DNA of 64,000 nt from Pirellulaceae bacterium (GTDB taxonomy: Bacteria; Planctomycetota; Planctomycetia; Pirellulales; Pirellulaceae). The stretch is taken from positions 620,001-684,000 of the forward strand of contig JAHBXS010000001.1 of assembly GCA_019636375.1 (NCBI GenBank), read 5' to 3'. A program made the position numbers and the translations under genes. This document shows, piece after piece, positions 1-7,978 of the stretch. Below the pieces are notes generated by a model, which saw only the letters and a list, made by a program, of their open reading frames with translations, made no database searches and was not told where the DNA came from. The first letter of the stretch is position 1. Each line of letters begins with the position of its first letter.

Positions 1-588
1 TGGCACCGGGCTCTTGGTTGGTCGGCGGTCGTGATGGCGGGTGTTGCGTCGAACGTCCCGGATTGGGACGGTCTGCCGATGCTCTTCGACATGTCGCGTT
101 TCGAGGTGGGACATCGGGTGTGGGGACACAATATCTTCGCGATCTTTTTGTCATCGCTGGTATTAGGATGGACTCAATATCGCTTCCATTGGATTGAAAG
201 TGTTGCAAATTGGATTGAAGGAAAAATTCCCAGCTTGGCAACGGAGTTACCTGTGACTCCTCATTCTTCGAATAGAATTGGCTTGATCGCCCTGGCAGGG
301 GTCGCGATGTTCGCGCAGTTACTGCACTTGCCCTGTGACATGGTCGTGTCTGGTGGGAATGGGCTTACGGATTGGGAAATCCGACCGTTCTGGCCGTTGT
401 CAAAAGCTGGCTATGTGTTCCCCATGATTCCCTGGGGCGATGTGGGACCCACCGTCATTCTGATGTCCGGAGTTATTTGCTCGGCCAAATGGCCAGCACA
501 CTTATCAAAGGTATCTTTGATTACGCTGCTCGTTCTATGCGTCTATTTGTTGGGGCGTGCATGGATGAGAGGCATTCTATTTGTGTAA
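1..588 (+). CDS. Membrane-bound metal-dependent hydrolase-like protein, 5' end outside the window
   Basis: The reading frame is open from base 1, so the N-terminus lies outside the window; the internal GTG at 31 is not taken as the start. The visible part has His-Arg at the very start, a short Pro-Asp-Trp-Asp motif, then a Gly-His-Arg...Gly-His-Asn stretch, followed by several hydrophobic segments. This spacing of His and Asp motifs among membrane helices resembles the YdjM/DUF457 family of predicted inner-membrane metal-dependent hydrolases, whose substrate is unknown. About 195 residues are visible. It converges on the lipoprotein-like gene downstream, with a hairpin between them. Family assignment is by motif only. 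Confidence 0.55.
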   Translation, partial: WHRALGWSAVVMAGVASNVPDWDGLPMLFDMSRFEVGHRVWGHNIFAIFLSSLVLGWTQYRFHWIESVANWIEGKIPSLATELPVTPHSSNRIGLIALAGVAMFAQLLHLPCDMVVSGGNGLTDWEIRPFWPLSKAGYVFPMIPWGDVGPTVILMSGVICSAKWPAHLSKVSLITLLVLCVYLLGRAWMRGILFV

Positions 589-652
589 TTCGATGCCTGC
601 ATGACGACTTCCCGATCTTCAAAGCCGTTGACCGAGGGCTAAAGAAAAGGGG

Positions 653-697
653 ATTGAAAAAAAAGAATCAGCCGGAGGTTTGTACCGTCCGGCTGAT
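653..697 (-). terminator. Rho-independent terminator between convergent genes
   Basis: A perfect 10-bp stem (ATCAGCCGGA at 667-676 pairing with 688-697) with an 11-nt loop is followed, on the minus strand, by a run of eight T. This suits termination of the minus-strand lipoprotein-like gene ending at 744. On the plus strand the same hairpin is followed by an eight-T run only about 25 nt further on (723-730), so it may also serve the upstream gene. Confidence 0.75.
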
Positions 698-743
698 GGA
701 AAATCAAGTTGTTTGCAAACTCATTTTTTTTGCAAACTGACTT

Positions 744-1853
744 CTAGCGTTTGACATTATTGCCGGATGGCTGAGCGGTCTGCTGGACGCTACCGGAAGA
801 CTTTTCCGTGGAGAAGTTCACTTCCGAGCTTTGCGGGTTTGCCATCAGGCCCGAGAAGTTCTGTTCACTGCCCCAAGCCTGAGCTGACGTGCTGGCAGGT
901 TTCAGCATTGGTTGTGGGACATTCGTTGGTCTAAAGGCTTGTTGCAATGGAGCAGGTGCTAAGTTTCTCAGCGATGATCCGCCGTAGGTCTCGGTCACAT
1001 TGATCGGCGTTGGTTGCGGGTAGCCCACGGGTTTGGCTGGTGTCAAACGACGACCTTCAGAGACTCGGGTATCATCAGGGAGTGGACGAATCAGGGGCTG
1101 AACAACTTTTGCTCGCAAGACGATGCGACCATTAAAGTCATCAACAATCGAGCCGGCAACGTTGGAGTCGTCCTCTTGGGCAGTTTTCCAGGCATCGTCA
1201 TCATCTCCGTAAGCTCGCTCATTCCCAACGAGATAGTCTTGTGGGATCGTTTCTTCGAGAGCGGTTTGATTTTCGACGATTCCGTTCTCAGCAAGTTGTT
1301 CAACCACCGGAGGAGCAGATTTCTCGATCACTTCAACCTCGAATTCAATGGGCGCTTGGGGACTCGCCTTTTGAGCGACTTCAATAGCCGGTGGTGGCAC
1401 GGGTTCGATCCGAACAGGAGCTGCTTGAATCGTTTCCACTGGTGCTGGGGGCACGGTTTGAGCCAACGACTCGGCAGAGATTTCTTCAGGCACGGTATTG
1501 ATTTGTTGTTTGGCGACTCGCGAAGAGTCTTGTGACTCCGGCTGATTGAGAATACTTGGCTGGGCTTCGCTTGAGGCGATCATGGCCATTGGATTGCGGT
1601 GGCTATCGGCGTCGCTAAAACCGTTTTGGTCTCCTCCGCCGGCACCCGAATCGCATCCGTCGAAGTAAGTGGAGTTCTTGGCCACCGCTGGTCCTACGGA
1701 GCAGCAAGCTGGTTGACGGGGAATCCACTTTCCAGTGTGGCAGCAGTAGCGGTGAGTTGCCGTCCGGCCGCCGCAGCAACCGAGCGAAATAAGTAAAGCG
1801 GAAGCAATCGCAACGCAGGACATCGTTGTGTGCGAGAAGGTCTTTGTGGACAT
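744..1853 (-). CDS. Exported lipoprotein-like protein rich in Pro, Gln and Glu
   Basis: The start at 1853 is chosen because an AAGGA-type ribosome site precedes it and because it places a hydrophobic signal sequence (about residues 11-25) at the N-terminus, ending in Leu-Gly-Cys. That is an imperfect lipobox, so lipidation is likely but not certain. The next 30 residues are Cys-rich (pairs of Cys). The rest (369 aa in total) is low complexity, rich in Pro, Ala, Gln and Glu, with no recognisable catalytic domain. It is probably an envelope-attached structural or linker protein. The longer frame up to 1976 would put 41 charged residues before the signal and is rejected. No function can be assigned. 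Confidence 0.6.
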   Translation of the reverse strand: MSTKTFSHTTMSCVAIASALLISLGCCGGRTATHRYCCHTGKWIPRQPACCSVGPAVAKNSTYFDGCDSGAGGGDQNGFSDADSHRNPMAMIASSEAQPSILNQPESQDSSRVAKQQINTVPEEISAESLAQTVPPAPVETIQAAPVRIEPVPPPAIEVAQKASPQAPIEFEVEVIEKSAPPVVEQLAENGIVENQTALEETIPQDYLVGNERAYGDDDDAWKTAQEDDSNVAGSIVDDFNGRIVLRAKVVQPLIRPLPDDTRVSEGRRLTPAKPVGYPQPTPINVTETYGGSSLRNLAPAPLQQAFRPTNVPQPMLKPASTSAQAWGSEQNFSGLMANPQSSEVNFSTEKSSGSVQQTAQPSGNNVKR

Positions 1854-2060
1854 CCAAATTTTCCTTGTAGATGATTCACGTGTTGGATTAGGTCTAATCG
1901 GACCAACCCCAACTTGTCTATCGTCAAGAAAAATAGGAGTCCTGTGATTTTTGGGCTTATGCGTTACTACAGACACAACTGTCGTTTACGGAACGCAAGG
2001 ATTATGCGCAACGACAATAAAAATCCTGAAAACCGTGGGAATCGGATTATCCCCTACAAT

Positions 2061-2435
2061 TTAACTGAGTTCAGTTTTTGCGTATTTTTTAGCAGCCTGA
2101 TCGATCTTGGCAGCCAGAATGAAATCGTTTTCGCTCAAACCGCCGATCGAATGTGTCCAAATTTCTATCCAAGCGTCCCGATAGTTCTCCAGATGCAAGT
2201 CTGGGTGATGGGCGATGGCCTCGGCAACATCAGCGACGTCCCGAAAAAAATCGAGACCTTCCAAAAAATTACTGAGTTTCCAATCCTTGCGAATCCGTTG
2301 ACCATTTTGCACGAGTCTCCAGCCGGGAAGGAACACCAATTGCCTCGCCACAAAATCCGGCGGACACGTTGCAGTGGCTTCACGGCAAGGCTGACAAACG
2401 CGGTTAGCCAACTCTTCAAAACTTTGCGGTTCCAT
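2061..2435 (-). CDS. phhB: Pterin-4a-carbinolamine dehydratase family protein
   Basis: This 124-residue protein matches the 4a-hydroxytetrahydrobiopterin dehydratase family in length and in its core: a Phe-rich segment, an Ala-Glu...His-His-Pro motif (His76-His77) and a Trp-Thr-His motif (His95) followed by Gly-Leu-Ser..Asp. These histidines form the active site in the family. The enzyme recycles the pterin cofactor of aromatic amino acid hydroxylases, and family members also occur where no hydroxylase is known. The start at 2435 has a GGAG site 11 nt upstream; longer starts overlap rsfS. The N-terminus carries a CxxC pair (Cys14, Cys17) that the core family does not need. It lies 20 bp after rsfS, probably in the same transcript. 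Confidence 0.8.
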   Translation of the reverse strand: MEPQSFEELANRVCQPCREATATCPPDFVARQLVFLPGWRLVQNGQRIRKDWKLSNFLEGLDFFRDVADVAEAIAHHPDLHLENYRDAWIEIWTHSIGGLSENDFILAAKIDQAAKKYAKTELS

Positions 2436-2455
2436 CTTTTCGGGCTCCAAGGTTG

Positions 2456-2911
2456 CTAGGCAGACTCGGCCTGCCAGTTTACGCGAGGCGAGTCGCCCCA
2501 CAACGCCTCCAAACTATAGAATTGTCGGGTTTCTTCGTCAAACAAATGCACGACAACAGTTCCGTAGTCTAAAACCACCCAGTTCGAACGATCGATTGAG
2601 TGATTACTGTACCGGCGATCATTCAGCTCTTTTTCGAGTTTGTTTTGAATCTCTTCGGCAATCGCTCGGAGCTGCCGCAAGCTTGTACCTGTCGCAATCA
2701 CAAAATAGTCGAACAACGCAGTCGCGCTACGCATATCGAGGATAACGATCTCTTGAGCATTGTTTTCTTCGCAGACCTTCGCGGCGGCGATAGCCAACGT
2801 CTCACTGGATGGAGCCTTCGACGGAGATTTGTTCGATTGAGATGTGGGGACTGATTTTTCAGACACGCTGGTTCCTGGAAATAATGCGAATTGTGACGAA
2901 ACGTTGGTCAT
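2456..2911 (-). CDS. rsfS: Ribosomal silencing factor RsfS
   Basis: The C-terminal 110 or so residues are a typical RsfS/Iojap domain: Asp-Tyr-Phe-Val-Ile-Ala-Thr-Gly near the middle, then Val-Val-Leu-Asp-Tyr-Gly and His-Leu-Phe-Asp...Tyr.Leu-Glu.Leu-Trp-Gly-Asp near the end. RsfS binds ribosomal protein uL14 and blocks joining of the subunits during starvation. The start at 2911 gives 151 residues with a Ser/Pro-rich N-terminal extension of about 35; the longer frame to 3091 would overlap the divergent dehydratase gene and begins with unrelated sequence. It is divergent from that dehydratase and precedes the pterin dehydratase gene. Confidence 0.88.
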   Translation of the reverse strand: MTNVSSQFALFPGTSVSEKSVPTSQSNKSPSKAPSSETLAIAAAKVCEENNAQEIVILDMRSATALFDYFVIATGTSLRQLRAIAEEIQNKLEKELNDRRYSNHSIDRSNWVVLDYGTVVVHLFDEETRQFYSLEALWGDSPRVNWQAESA

Positions 2912-3089
2912 GGTTGGGTTTCTCAAAAGTTCCCTGTATTGATTATGCCATACGAAACCGTTTTTTCCGATGCGGGGTGTGCCGTTTTTTCTCGGGTCGG
3001 TTTGAGTTGAAGACGAACGTGGCCTAAAATGGGTTCGCGAGGTTAGCCAATTTCCCGTCGATTCATCGAAACACCAATTTGAGACACCC

Positions 3090-4064
3090 ATGTCGATTGC
3101 ACAAAGTCAACATCTTCCGCTCGATTTCCAAGCCGTTTTGGAGGCTGGCGCGAGGCTGAAAGGGCTTGTTCACCGAACACCGGTCTTCACCAACTCGACT
3201 TTGAACAAGATTGCTGGAAGAGAGCTTTTCTTTAAATGCGAAAATCTCCAACGAGCTGGGGCTTTTAAGTTTCGCGGCGCCTGCAATGCGCTGTCACTGC
3301 TGACTGCTGATCAGCTTTCGCGTGGGGTCGTCACGCACAGTTCTGGCAATCATGCTGGAGCCTTGGCACTCGCTGCGAAATTGTTCAAAACGCGAGCCTA
3401 TGTCGTGATGCCAGAAAACTCGTTGGCCGTAAAGCGAGCCGCCGTTCTGGAGTACGGTGGCGAAGTCATTTCGTGCAAGCCCACGCAGCAAGATCGTGAA
3501 GAAACGGCAGCACGAGTTCAGGCCGAAACAGATGCCGCCATGATCCCCCCTTATGATGATCCTCGAATCATTTCCGGACAAGGAACAGCGGCGCTTGAGT
3601 TATGCCAAGAATTCCCAAACTTAGACGTAGTGATCGCTCCGGTTGGTGGTGGAGGGCTGTTGGCAGGGACCTGTTTGGCAGCAGTTGGACTCAGTGACCA
3701 AATCGAAGTCATCGGGGCAGAGCCAGCCGCAGCGGCGGATGCCCATGAAAGTTTAAAACGTGGCGAACGCATTCTCCTTCCGACGAGCACGAGCATTGCG
3801 GACGGACTCCGCACTAACCTCGGCGAACACAATTGGCCAATCATCCAAAAGTACGTGCAACGCATCATCTGTATTTCAGAAGACGAGATCATCGCCACGA
3901 CACGTCTATTTTGGGAACGGACGAAATTGCTCATCGAGCCGAGTTCGGCAGTGGCGGTTGCGGCGGCCCTTCATCATTTGGGGTCAGGAGATTCAGAGCC
4001 TCAACAGGTCGGCATCATCTTGAGCGGTGGCAATTGCGATCTGGATCGATTGCCGTGGAGTTAG
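3090..4064 (+). CDS. Threonine/serine dehydratase or serine racemase-like PLP enzyme
   Basis: A fold-type II PLP enzyme of 324 residues. The cofactor lysine is Lys60 in the Gly-Ala-Phe-Lys-Phe-Arg-Gly motif, the substrate loop is Ser-Ser-Gly-Asn-His near residue 85, and the phosphate-binding Gly-Gly-Gly-Gly loop lies near residue 190. There is no C-terminal ACT regulatory domain, so it resembles the catabolic threonine dehydratase and serine racemase branches rather than biosynthetic IlvA. It would deaminate threonine or serine to the 2-oxo acid, or racemise serine; sequence alone does not separate these. The ATG at 3090 directly opens the conserved N-terminal helix. Confidence 0.85.
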   Translation: MSIAQSQHLPLDFQAVLEAGARLKGLVHRTPVFTNSTLNKIAGRELFFKCENLQRAGAFKFRGACNALSLLTADQLSRGVVTHSSGNHAGALALAAKLFKTRAYVVMPENSLAVKRAAVLEYGGEVISCKPTQQDREETAARVQAETDAAMIPPYDDPRIISGQGTAALELCQEFPNLDVVIAPVGGGGLLAGTCLAAVGLSDQIEVIGAEPAAAADAHESLKRGERILLPTSTSIADGLRTNLGEHNWPIIQKYVQRIICISEDEIIATTRLFWERTKLLIEPSSAVAVAAALHHLGSGDSEPQQVGIILSGGNCDLDRLPWS

Positions 4065-4095
4065 CCTCGCTCGATTTCAATCCGCAATTTTTTGC

Positions 4096-5010
4096 TTACT
4101 CATCAGAGCTTGGGTGATCAGGATTTTTGAAAAACTGCCCCAAGTCGATCCCTTTTTCTCGTTGCTCGTCTTCGAGTAGCTTAACGCGAACCTCAAGCTT
4201 TTCCACCAGCTTGGCAAGTTTTGGCAACAGTTCCTCCTGAGGGTCTTTCGGCTTTGGTTTGGGAACCGACGGGTAATTCAGTTGTCGCTGAAGCGCCGAA
4301 AAGAAAAACAACGGCTCCTTTCGACGATTTGCGAGCGCTATCCTCCCTTCCTTTTCACTGAACAGAATGGGAACAGGGGGGCGCGGGTCTCCACCGTCTT
4401 GTTGGCTTCGGATCACATAGTAGTCACTGTGAACGTAAACCAAATCGGCGAGTTCCACGAGCCCAATTTTGTGGCGAATCGTCCCCAGCCATCGTTGCCA
4501 GACTTCATCATAAATTGGGTCTCCCGCCATTGCGGCCAAACCCTTGTCGTAACTCAATCGATTCCGGCACAACACCTCGAATTGGAAAAAAAACATCGCT
4601 GAAAGCCCTTGGACACTCGTGCGAAACAAGGACTCCGCTTCGAGAATCAAAAAAGCGCGATTCATGTCAAAACGACTTTTTTCCGACTCCGCGTTTTCGA
4701 TCAAAAACGTTTGGAAGGGAGTAAAGTAATGGGACATTCGCTGCATGGCTGCGGCCATCGCCCCCACGTGATTTAACTCAGCCAACAAGTAATCGATGGC
4801 GAGTGGGAGTTTGGTCGTCGATAGAATCTCTTCACGCACCGATTTCAGGAGTTCCTGCGCTGGTTCGTGACCGTGGACCCGGTTTGCCAACGCCCGAAAC
4901 ATGTGGGCTTGTTCGATGTATTCTTCTTTTTCCAGAACCGGCATACGCAATTGCTTTCGACAAACTTTCGGAACTTTTAATTCACGGCAAATTTCAACCA
5001 AGGGTTTCAT
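4096..5010 (-). CDS. Protein of unknown function with C-terminal coiled coil
   Basis: This is a 304-residue soluble protein with no signal peptide. It is mostly helical by composition, with a middle part rich in Phe and aromatic residues and a charged C-terminus (about residues 245-290) of Lys/Glu/Leu heptad character that should form a coiled coil. I do not recognise the family. It converges on the dehydratase gene 31 bp away and is followed upstream by the esterase gene on the same strand. The clean frame, normal codon use and sensible start support a real gene, but no role can be inferred from the neighbours. Confidence 0.6.
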   Translation of the reverse strand: MKPLVEICRELKVPKVCRKQLRMPVLEKEEYIEQAHMFRALANRVHGHEPAQELLKSVREEILSTTKLPLAIDYLLAELNHVGAMAAAMQRMSHYFTPFQTFLIENAESEKSRFDMNRAFLILEAESLFRTSVQGLSAMFFFQFEVLCRNRLSYDKGLAAMAGDPIYDEVWQRWLGTIRHKIGLVELADLVYVHSDYYVIRSQQDGGDPRPPVPILFSEKEGRIALANRRKEPLFFFSALQRQLNYPSVPKPKPKDPQEELLPKLAKLVEKLEVRVKLLEDEQREKGIDLGQFFKNPDHPSSDE

Positions 5011-5070
5011 CTAGGACACGGATTTGAATTTGAACTGCGGATGATACGATCGTCCACCATCAAGTGTCCT

Positions 5071-6135
5071 TTATTTCCGCGGTTTCGCACTGGCATCTTT
5101 ATTGGATTGACCTCGCACCTCGGTAACGCTGAGATTTTTTCGAAAAAAATCGGCCGCCTGATCGACGATTTTCAGATTCACAAAACCTCGATAGTGACCA
5201 CAATCCGGCAGTACCACCAACTCTGTCGGAAGCCCCAGTTCAACTCGCCTCTGATGCAATCGACGAGTTGACTCGACAGAAACAACTTCGTCAGTTTCTC
5301 CATGGTACAAGAAAACCGGTGTCGCAAGTTGTGAATTACAATTTGCCAGTGGCGACGCCAACTCAAAAATCCTTGGATTTGTTCGTTTGCTGGCTCGCAA
5401 CCAATACCATAGGGCGAACGAATCTTCTGTTAGCCAATCAAAGTCGCATGGACTTCCGCCCGCGACGATCGCCTGAACATGGGGGGAGACGGTCTGCAAT
5501 TCTGCTGGGATCATTGACACTTCTTCCAGCGAACAATCGCCGAGCAGCATCAACGCCAAATGCCCGCCAGCAGAATATCCGAATGCACATATCTGCTGCG
5601 GATCAATTTTCAGTTCTTCAGCATTCGCACGAACCCAGCGGACGGCATTGCGACAATCAATCCATTGTGCAGGGAATGGATGCCAGGGTGCCTTGCGATA
5701 GTTGACTGGAATGACGACAAATCCTTGGCGTGCCAATCTTCTCGCGTGGAATTGCCAATTGAACTTACTTCCCCAAGCCCAAGCTCCTCCGTGCAGCATG
5801 ACAACTGCGGGAAACGGACCGGCACCTACTGGACGATAGATATCAAGTTTAAGATTCCAACCAGGGCTCGAACTGTAGACCAGCCCGCCCTCCTTTTCAA
5901 TCTCAAACGAATCTCGGTTCAGGTCTTCCGAGAGCCTTCGATTCCGAAATTTGTCGAGTGGCCTTGTGGTTTCCGACGGTTTGGTAGAGGAGTGAAGCTC
6001 GACCTGCGATGGAGGCAGAGTCTCTTGCGAAAGAGCGCAGCCGCACCAGACGTTCCAACCGATCAACAAAACGAACCAGTGGCAGCATTTGCTTTGAAGT
6101 AGAATGTAAAAATGGCTAAACGGCATGGGTCGCAT
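5071..6135 (-). CDS. Exported alpha/beta-hydrolase, carboxylesterase or acetylesterase type
   Basis: An N-terminal hydrophobic segment (about residues 10-35) suggests export. The hydrolase core has the oxyanion motif His-Gly-Gly-Ala-Trp, the nucleophile elbow Gly-Tyr-Ser-Ala-Gly-Gly, an acidic residue in His-Gly-Glu-Thr-Asp-Glu, and the final His in Cys-Gly-His. This is the BD-FAE-like/hormone-sensitive-lipase-like esterase pattern, often linked with removal of acyl groups from plant or algal polysaccharides in planctomycetes. The start is uncertain: ATG at 6135 is used here, with another ATG at 6126 and a TTG at 6144. The substrate is unknown. It is divergent from ribBA. Confidence 0.75.
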   Translation of the reverse strand: MRPMPFSHFYILLQSKCCHWFVLLIGWNVWCGCALSQETLPPSQVELHSSTKPSETTRPLDKFRNRRLSEDLNRDSFEIEKEGGLVYSSSPGWNLKLDIYRPVGAGPFPAVVMLHGGAWAWGSKFNWQFHARRLARQGFVVIPVNYRKAPWHPFPAQWIDCRNAVRWVRANAEELKIDPQQICAFGYSAGGHLALMLLGDCSLEEVSMIPAELQTVSPHVQAIVAGGSPCDFDWLTEDSFALWYWLRASKRTNPRIFELASPLANCNSQLATPVFLYHGETDEVVSVESTRRLHQRRVELGLPTELVVLPDCGHYRGFVNLKIVDQAADFFRKNLSVTEVRGQSNKDASAKPRK

Positions 6136-6199
6136 GACTGGCAACTTGAATTGTGTGACAAAATTGAGGAAATTTCGGTTCTGGCCAACACGACTCCTT

Positions 6200-6205
6200 T
6201 ATAAT
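6200..6205 (+). promoter_or_regulatory. Candidate -10 box upstream of ribBA
   Basis: A perfect TATAAT lies 42 bp before the ribBA start, in the gap between the divergent esterase gene and ribBA. No convincing -35 hexamer is seen at the normal spacing, so this is a weak single-element call. I saw no FMN riboswitch in the short leader. Confidence 0.35.
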
Positions 6206-6246
6206 ACAGTCAAGCTTTCCACACACGAGGAATCCCGAGAAAATCT

Positions 6247-7455
6247 ATGAACGCCAACTTTTCGACCGTCGCAGAAGCCGTAGAGCAAATTGCCAGAGGG
6301 GGCGTTGTGATCGTCCTTGATGACGAAGACCGCGAAAACGAAGGGGATTTTATCTGCGCGGCCGAACTAGCGACTCCGGAGACGATAAACTTTTTGTTGA
6401 GTGGCCGAGGGGATTTTTGCATGCCGATTTTGGCTGAGACGGCCAGGCGTTTGGAAGTCTCGCCCTTGGTCCAAACGAATACAACCAAGTTAGAGACCGC
6501 TTTTTTAACACCGCTTGACCATGTTTCGGCAAAAACGGGAATTACCGCTGCCGAACGAGCATTTTGTGTCCGCGAAATTTGTAACCTCGATAGCAAGCCA
6601 TCCGATTTTGTCCGACCTGGACACGTGCATTTGCTACTCGCGCGGGACGGTGGCGTATTGCGACGAGCGGGGCATACCGAAGCTGCCGTGGACCTCGCAC
6701 GGATGGCCGGGCTAAAACCTGCGGGAGTGATCTGCGAAGTTCTGGATCGTGACGGGAATCGCGCGACGCGCGATGAGTTGATGCAGATTGCCGCTAATAA
6801 CAACTTGCCGATTATTACCATTGAGCAACTGATCGCTCATCGAAGGATCAGCGAAAAATTAGTTTCGCAAATCGCATCGGCAAAACTCCCAACGCGATAT
6901 GGTGATTTCCAAGTGATTGCCTACGACGTTCGTTTTGAGACGCAACAACCGATCGCTTTGGTGATGGGTGATCCAGCCAAAGAATCTGCACCGCCGCTGG
7001 TGCGGATGCACAGCAGTTGTTTTACCGGTGACTTGTTAGAATCGCTGCGATGTGATTGCGGGGATCAACTTCATTTGGCAATGAAACAAATCGCCGATGC
7101 AGGTTGCGGTGTGGTTGTTTACTTGCCGCAAGAAGGGCGGGGGATCGGACTGGCAGAGAAGATTCGCGCTTATGCACTGCAAGACAAGGGGCTAGATACG
7201 GTCGAAGCCAATATCGCCTTAGGGTACAAAGCGGACAGTCGCGACTATGGGGTGGGTCTGCAAATTCTTAAGGACCTCGGATTACGTCAAGTCCGTTTGC
7301 TCACCAATAACCCGAAAAAACTCGAAGCTTTTAATTTCAGGGGTTACGATCTGGAAGTGGTTGACCAAGTCCCGCTACTCCCTCCTTGTAACGTTCACAA
7401 TGCGGGTTACCTGAAGACCAAACGAGAAAAACTAGGGCATCGAATTCCCAATTGA
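6247..7455 (+). CDS. ribBA: Bifunctional DHBP synthase / GTP cyclohydrolase II
   Basis: This 402-residue protein joins the two entry enzymes of riboflavin synthesis. The N-terminal half (residues 1-200) is 3,4-dihydroxy-2-butanone 4-phosphate synthase: the acidic Asp-Asp-Glu-Asp-Arg-Glu-Asn-Glu-Gly-Asp loop binds the metal and ribulose 5-phosphate, and a Gly-His-Thr-Glu-Ala motif follows. The C-terminal half is GTP cyclohydrolase II, with the three zinc cysteines (one in Ser-Ser-Cys-Phe-Thr-Gly, two in Arg-Cys-Asp-Cys-Gly) and the Gln-Glu-Gly-Arg-Gly-Ile-Gly motif. Both halves look intact. It stands alone between a divergent esterase gene and a long non-coding gap, so it seems to be transcribed by itself. 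Confidence 0.95.
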   Translation: MNANFSTVAEAVEQIARGGVVIVLDDEDRENEGDFICAAELATPETINFLLSGRGDFCMPILAETARRLEVSPLVQTNTTKLETAFLTPLDHVSAKTGITAAERAFCVREICNLDSKPSDFVRPGHVHLLLARDGGVLRRAGHTEAAVDLARMAGLKPAGVICEVLDRDGNRATRDELMQIAANNNLPIITIEQLIAHRRISEKLVSQIASAKLPTRYGDFQVIAYDVRFETQQPIALVMGDPAKESAPPLVRMHSSCFTGDLLESLRCDCGDQLHLAMKQIADAGCGVVVYLPQEGRGIGLAEKIRAYALQDKGLDTVEANIALGYKADSRDYGVGLQILKDLGLRQVRLLTNNPKKLEAFNFRGYDLEVVDQVPLLPPCNVHNAGYLKTKREKLGHRIPN

Positions 7456-7978
7456 CCAAGATGAGATCATTCGTCTAACTCAGTATTGGGCCAGGCTTTC
7501 GCCCTCAATGTGGGAAATTCGCGAGTCATCAGTTCGCCTCAAAGGTCCGTCCCAATCTAACAAAGCCTACTATTTCGCGAATTGGGTGGGCCAATTGTTT
7601 CTTTTTTGTGCATTTTGATGGATGCTCCGCGAAAAAATATCAGCGAGCTTAACGTCTGGCAAAGTTTAGGCTTTTGATGGCCCCCAAAAAGCTATTGTTG
7701 TGAATCGCATATGCTTGGAAGTCGCACCGTTGGCATGAACAAAATGTTTAAACAGACGTTTCCATTTTTCGCCTCCAACGAAGCTCATGAATTTCAAAAA
7801 ATGCCCCTTTAAAAAAATTTGTTGTGGAACCTAGTTTTGATTTTTGAAGAATTGTGTTAGCCTTATGGTTCTCATTCGCTCGTTAACTGCGCCTCAAGGG
7901 CGGCCAGTTAACTCTCGTCTCTTCAAAGTCTATTCAAAAATCTATTCATCTCTTTTCATTTGACAGGAGACCTACTTA
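7456..7978. other. Non-coding gap between ribBA and the metalloprotease gene
   Basis: About 520 bp without a credible gene. It holds the candidate terminator at 7580-7607 and, closer to the next gene, an inverted repeat (GTTAACTG at 7882-7889 with CAGTTAAC at 7905-7912). The arms flank a GC-rich centre that could extend the hairpin. It would lie in the 5' leader or at the promoter of the PEP-CTERM protein gene, whose AGGAG ribosome site is at 7965-7969. Otherwise nothing is recognised. Confidence 0.5.
7580..7607 (+). terminator. Candidate terminator downstream of ribBA
   Basis: A 6-bp stem (AATTGG pairing with CCAATT, 5-nt loop) is followed at once by a T-rich run ending in six T. It lies about 125 bp after the ribBA stop with no gene between. 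The stem is short and AT-rich, so the call is moderate. Confidence 0.45.

Noticed and set aside
372-740. 122-codon frame at the left end
   Set aside because: Out of frame with the membrane hydrolase-like gene, and runs through the terminator hairpin.
1914-2459. 181-codon plus-strand frame over the pterin dehydratase gene
   Set aside because: Antisense to a gene with clear active-site motifs.
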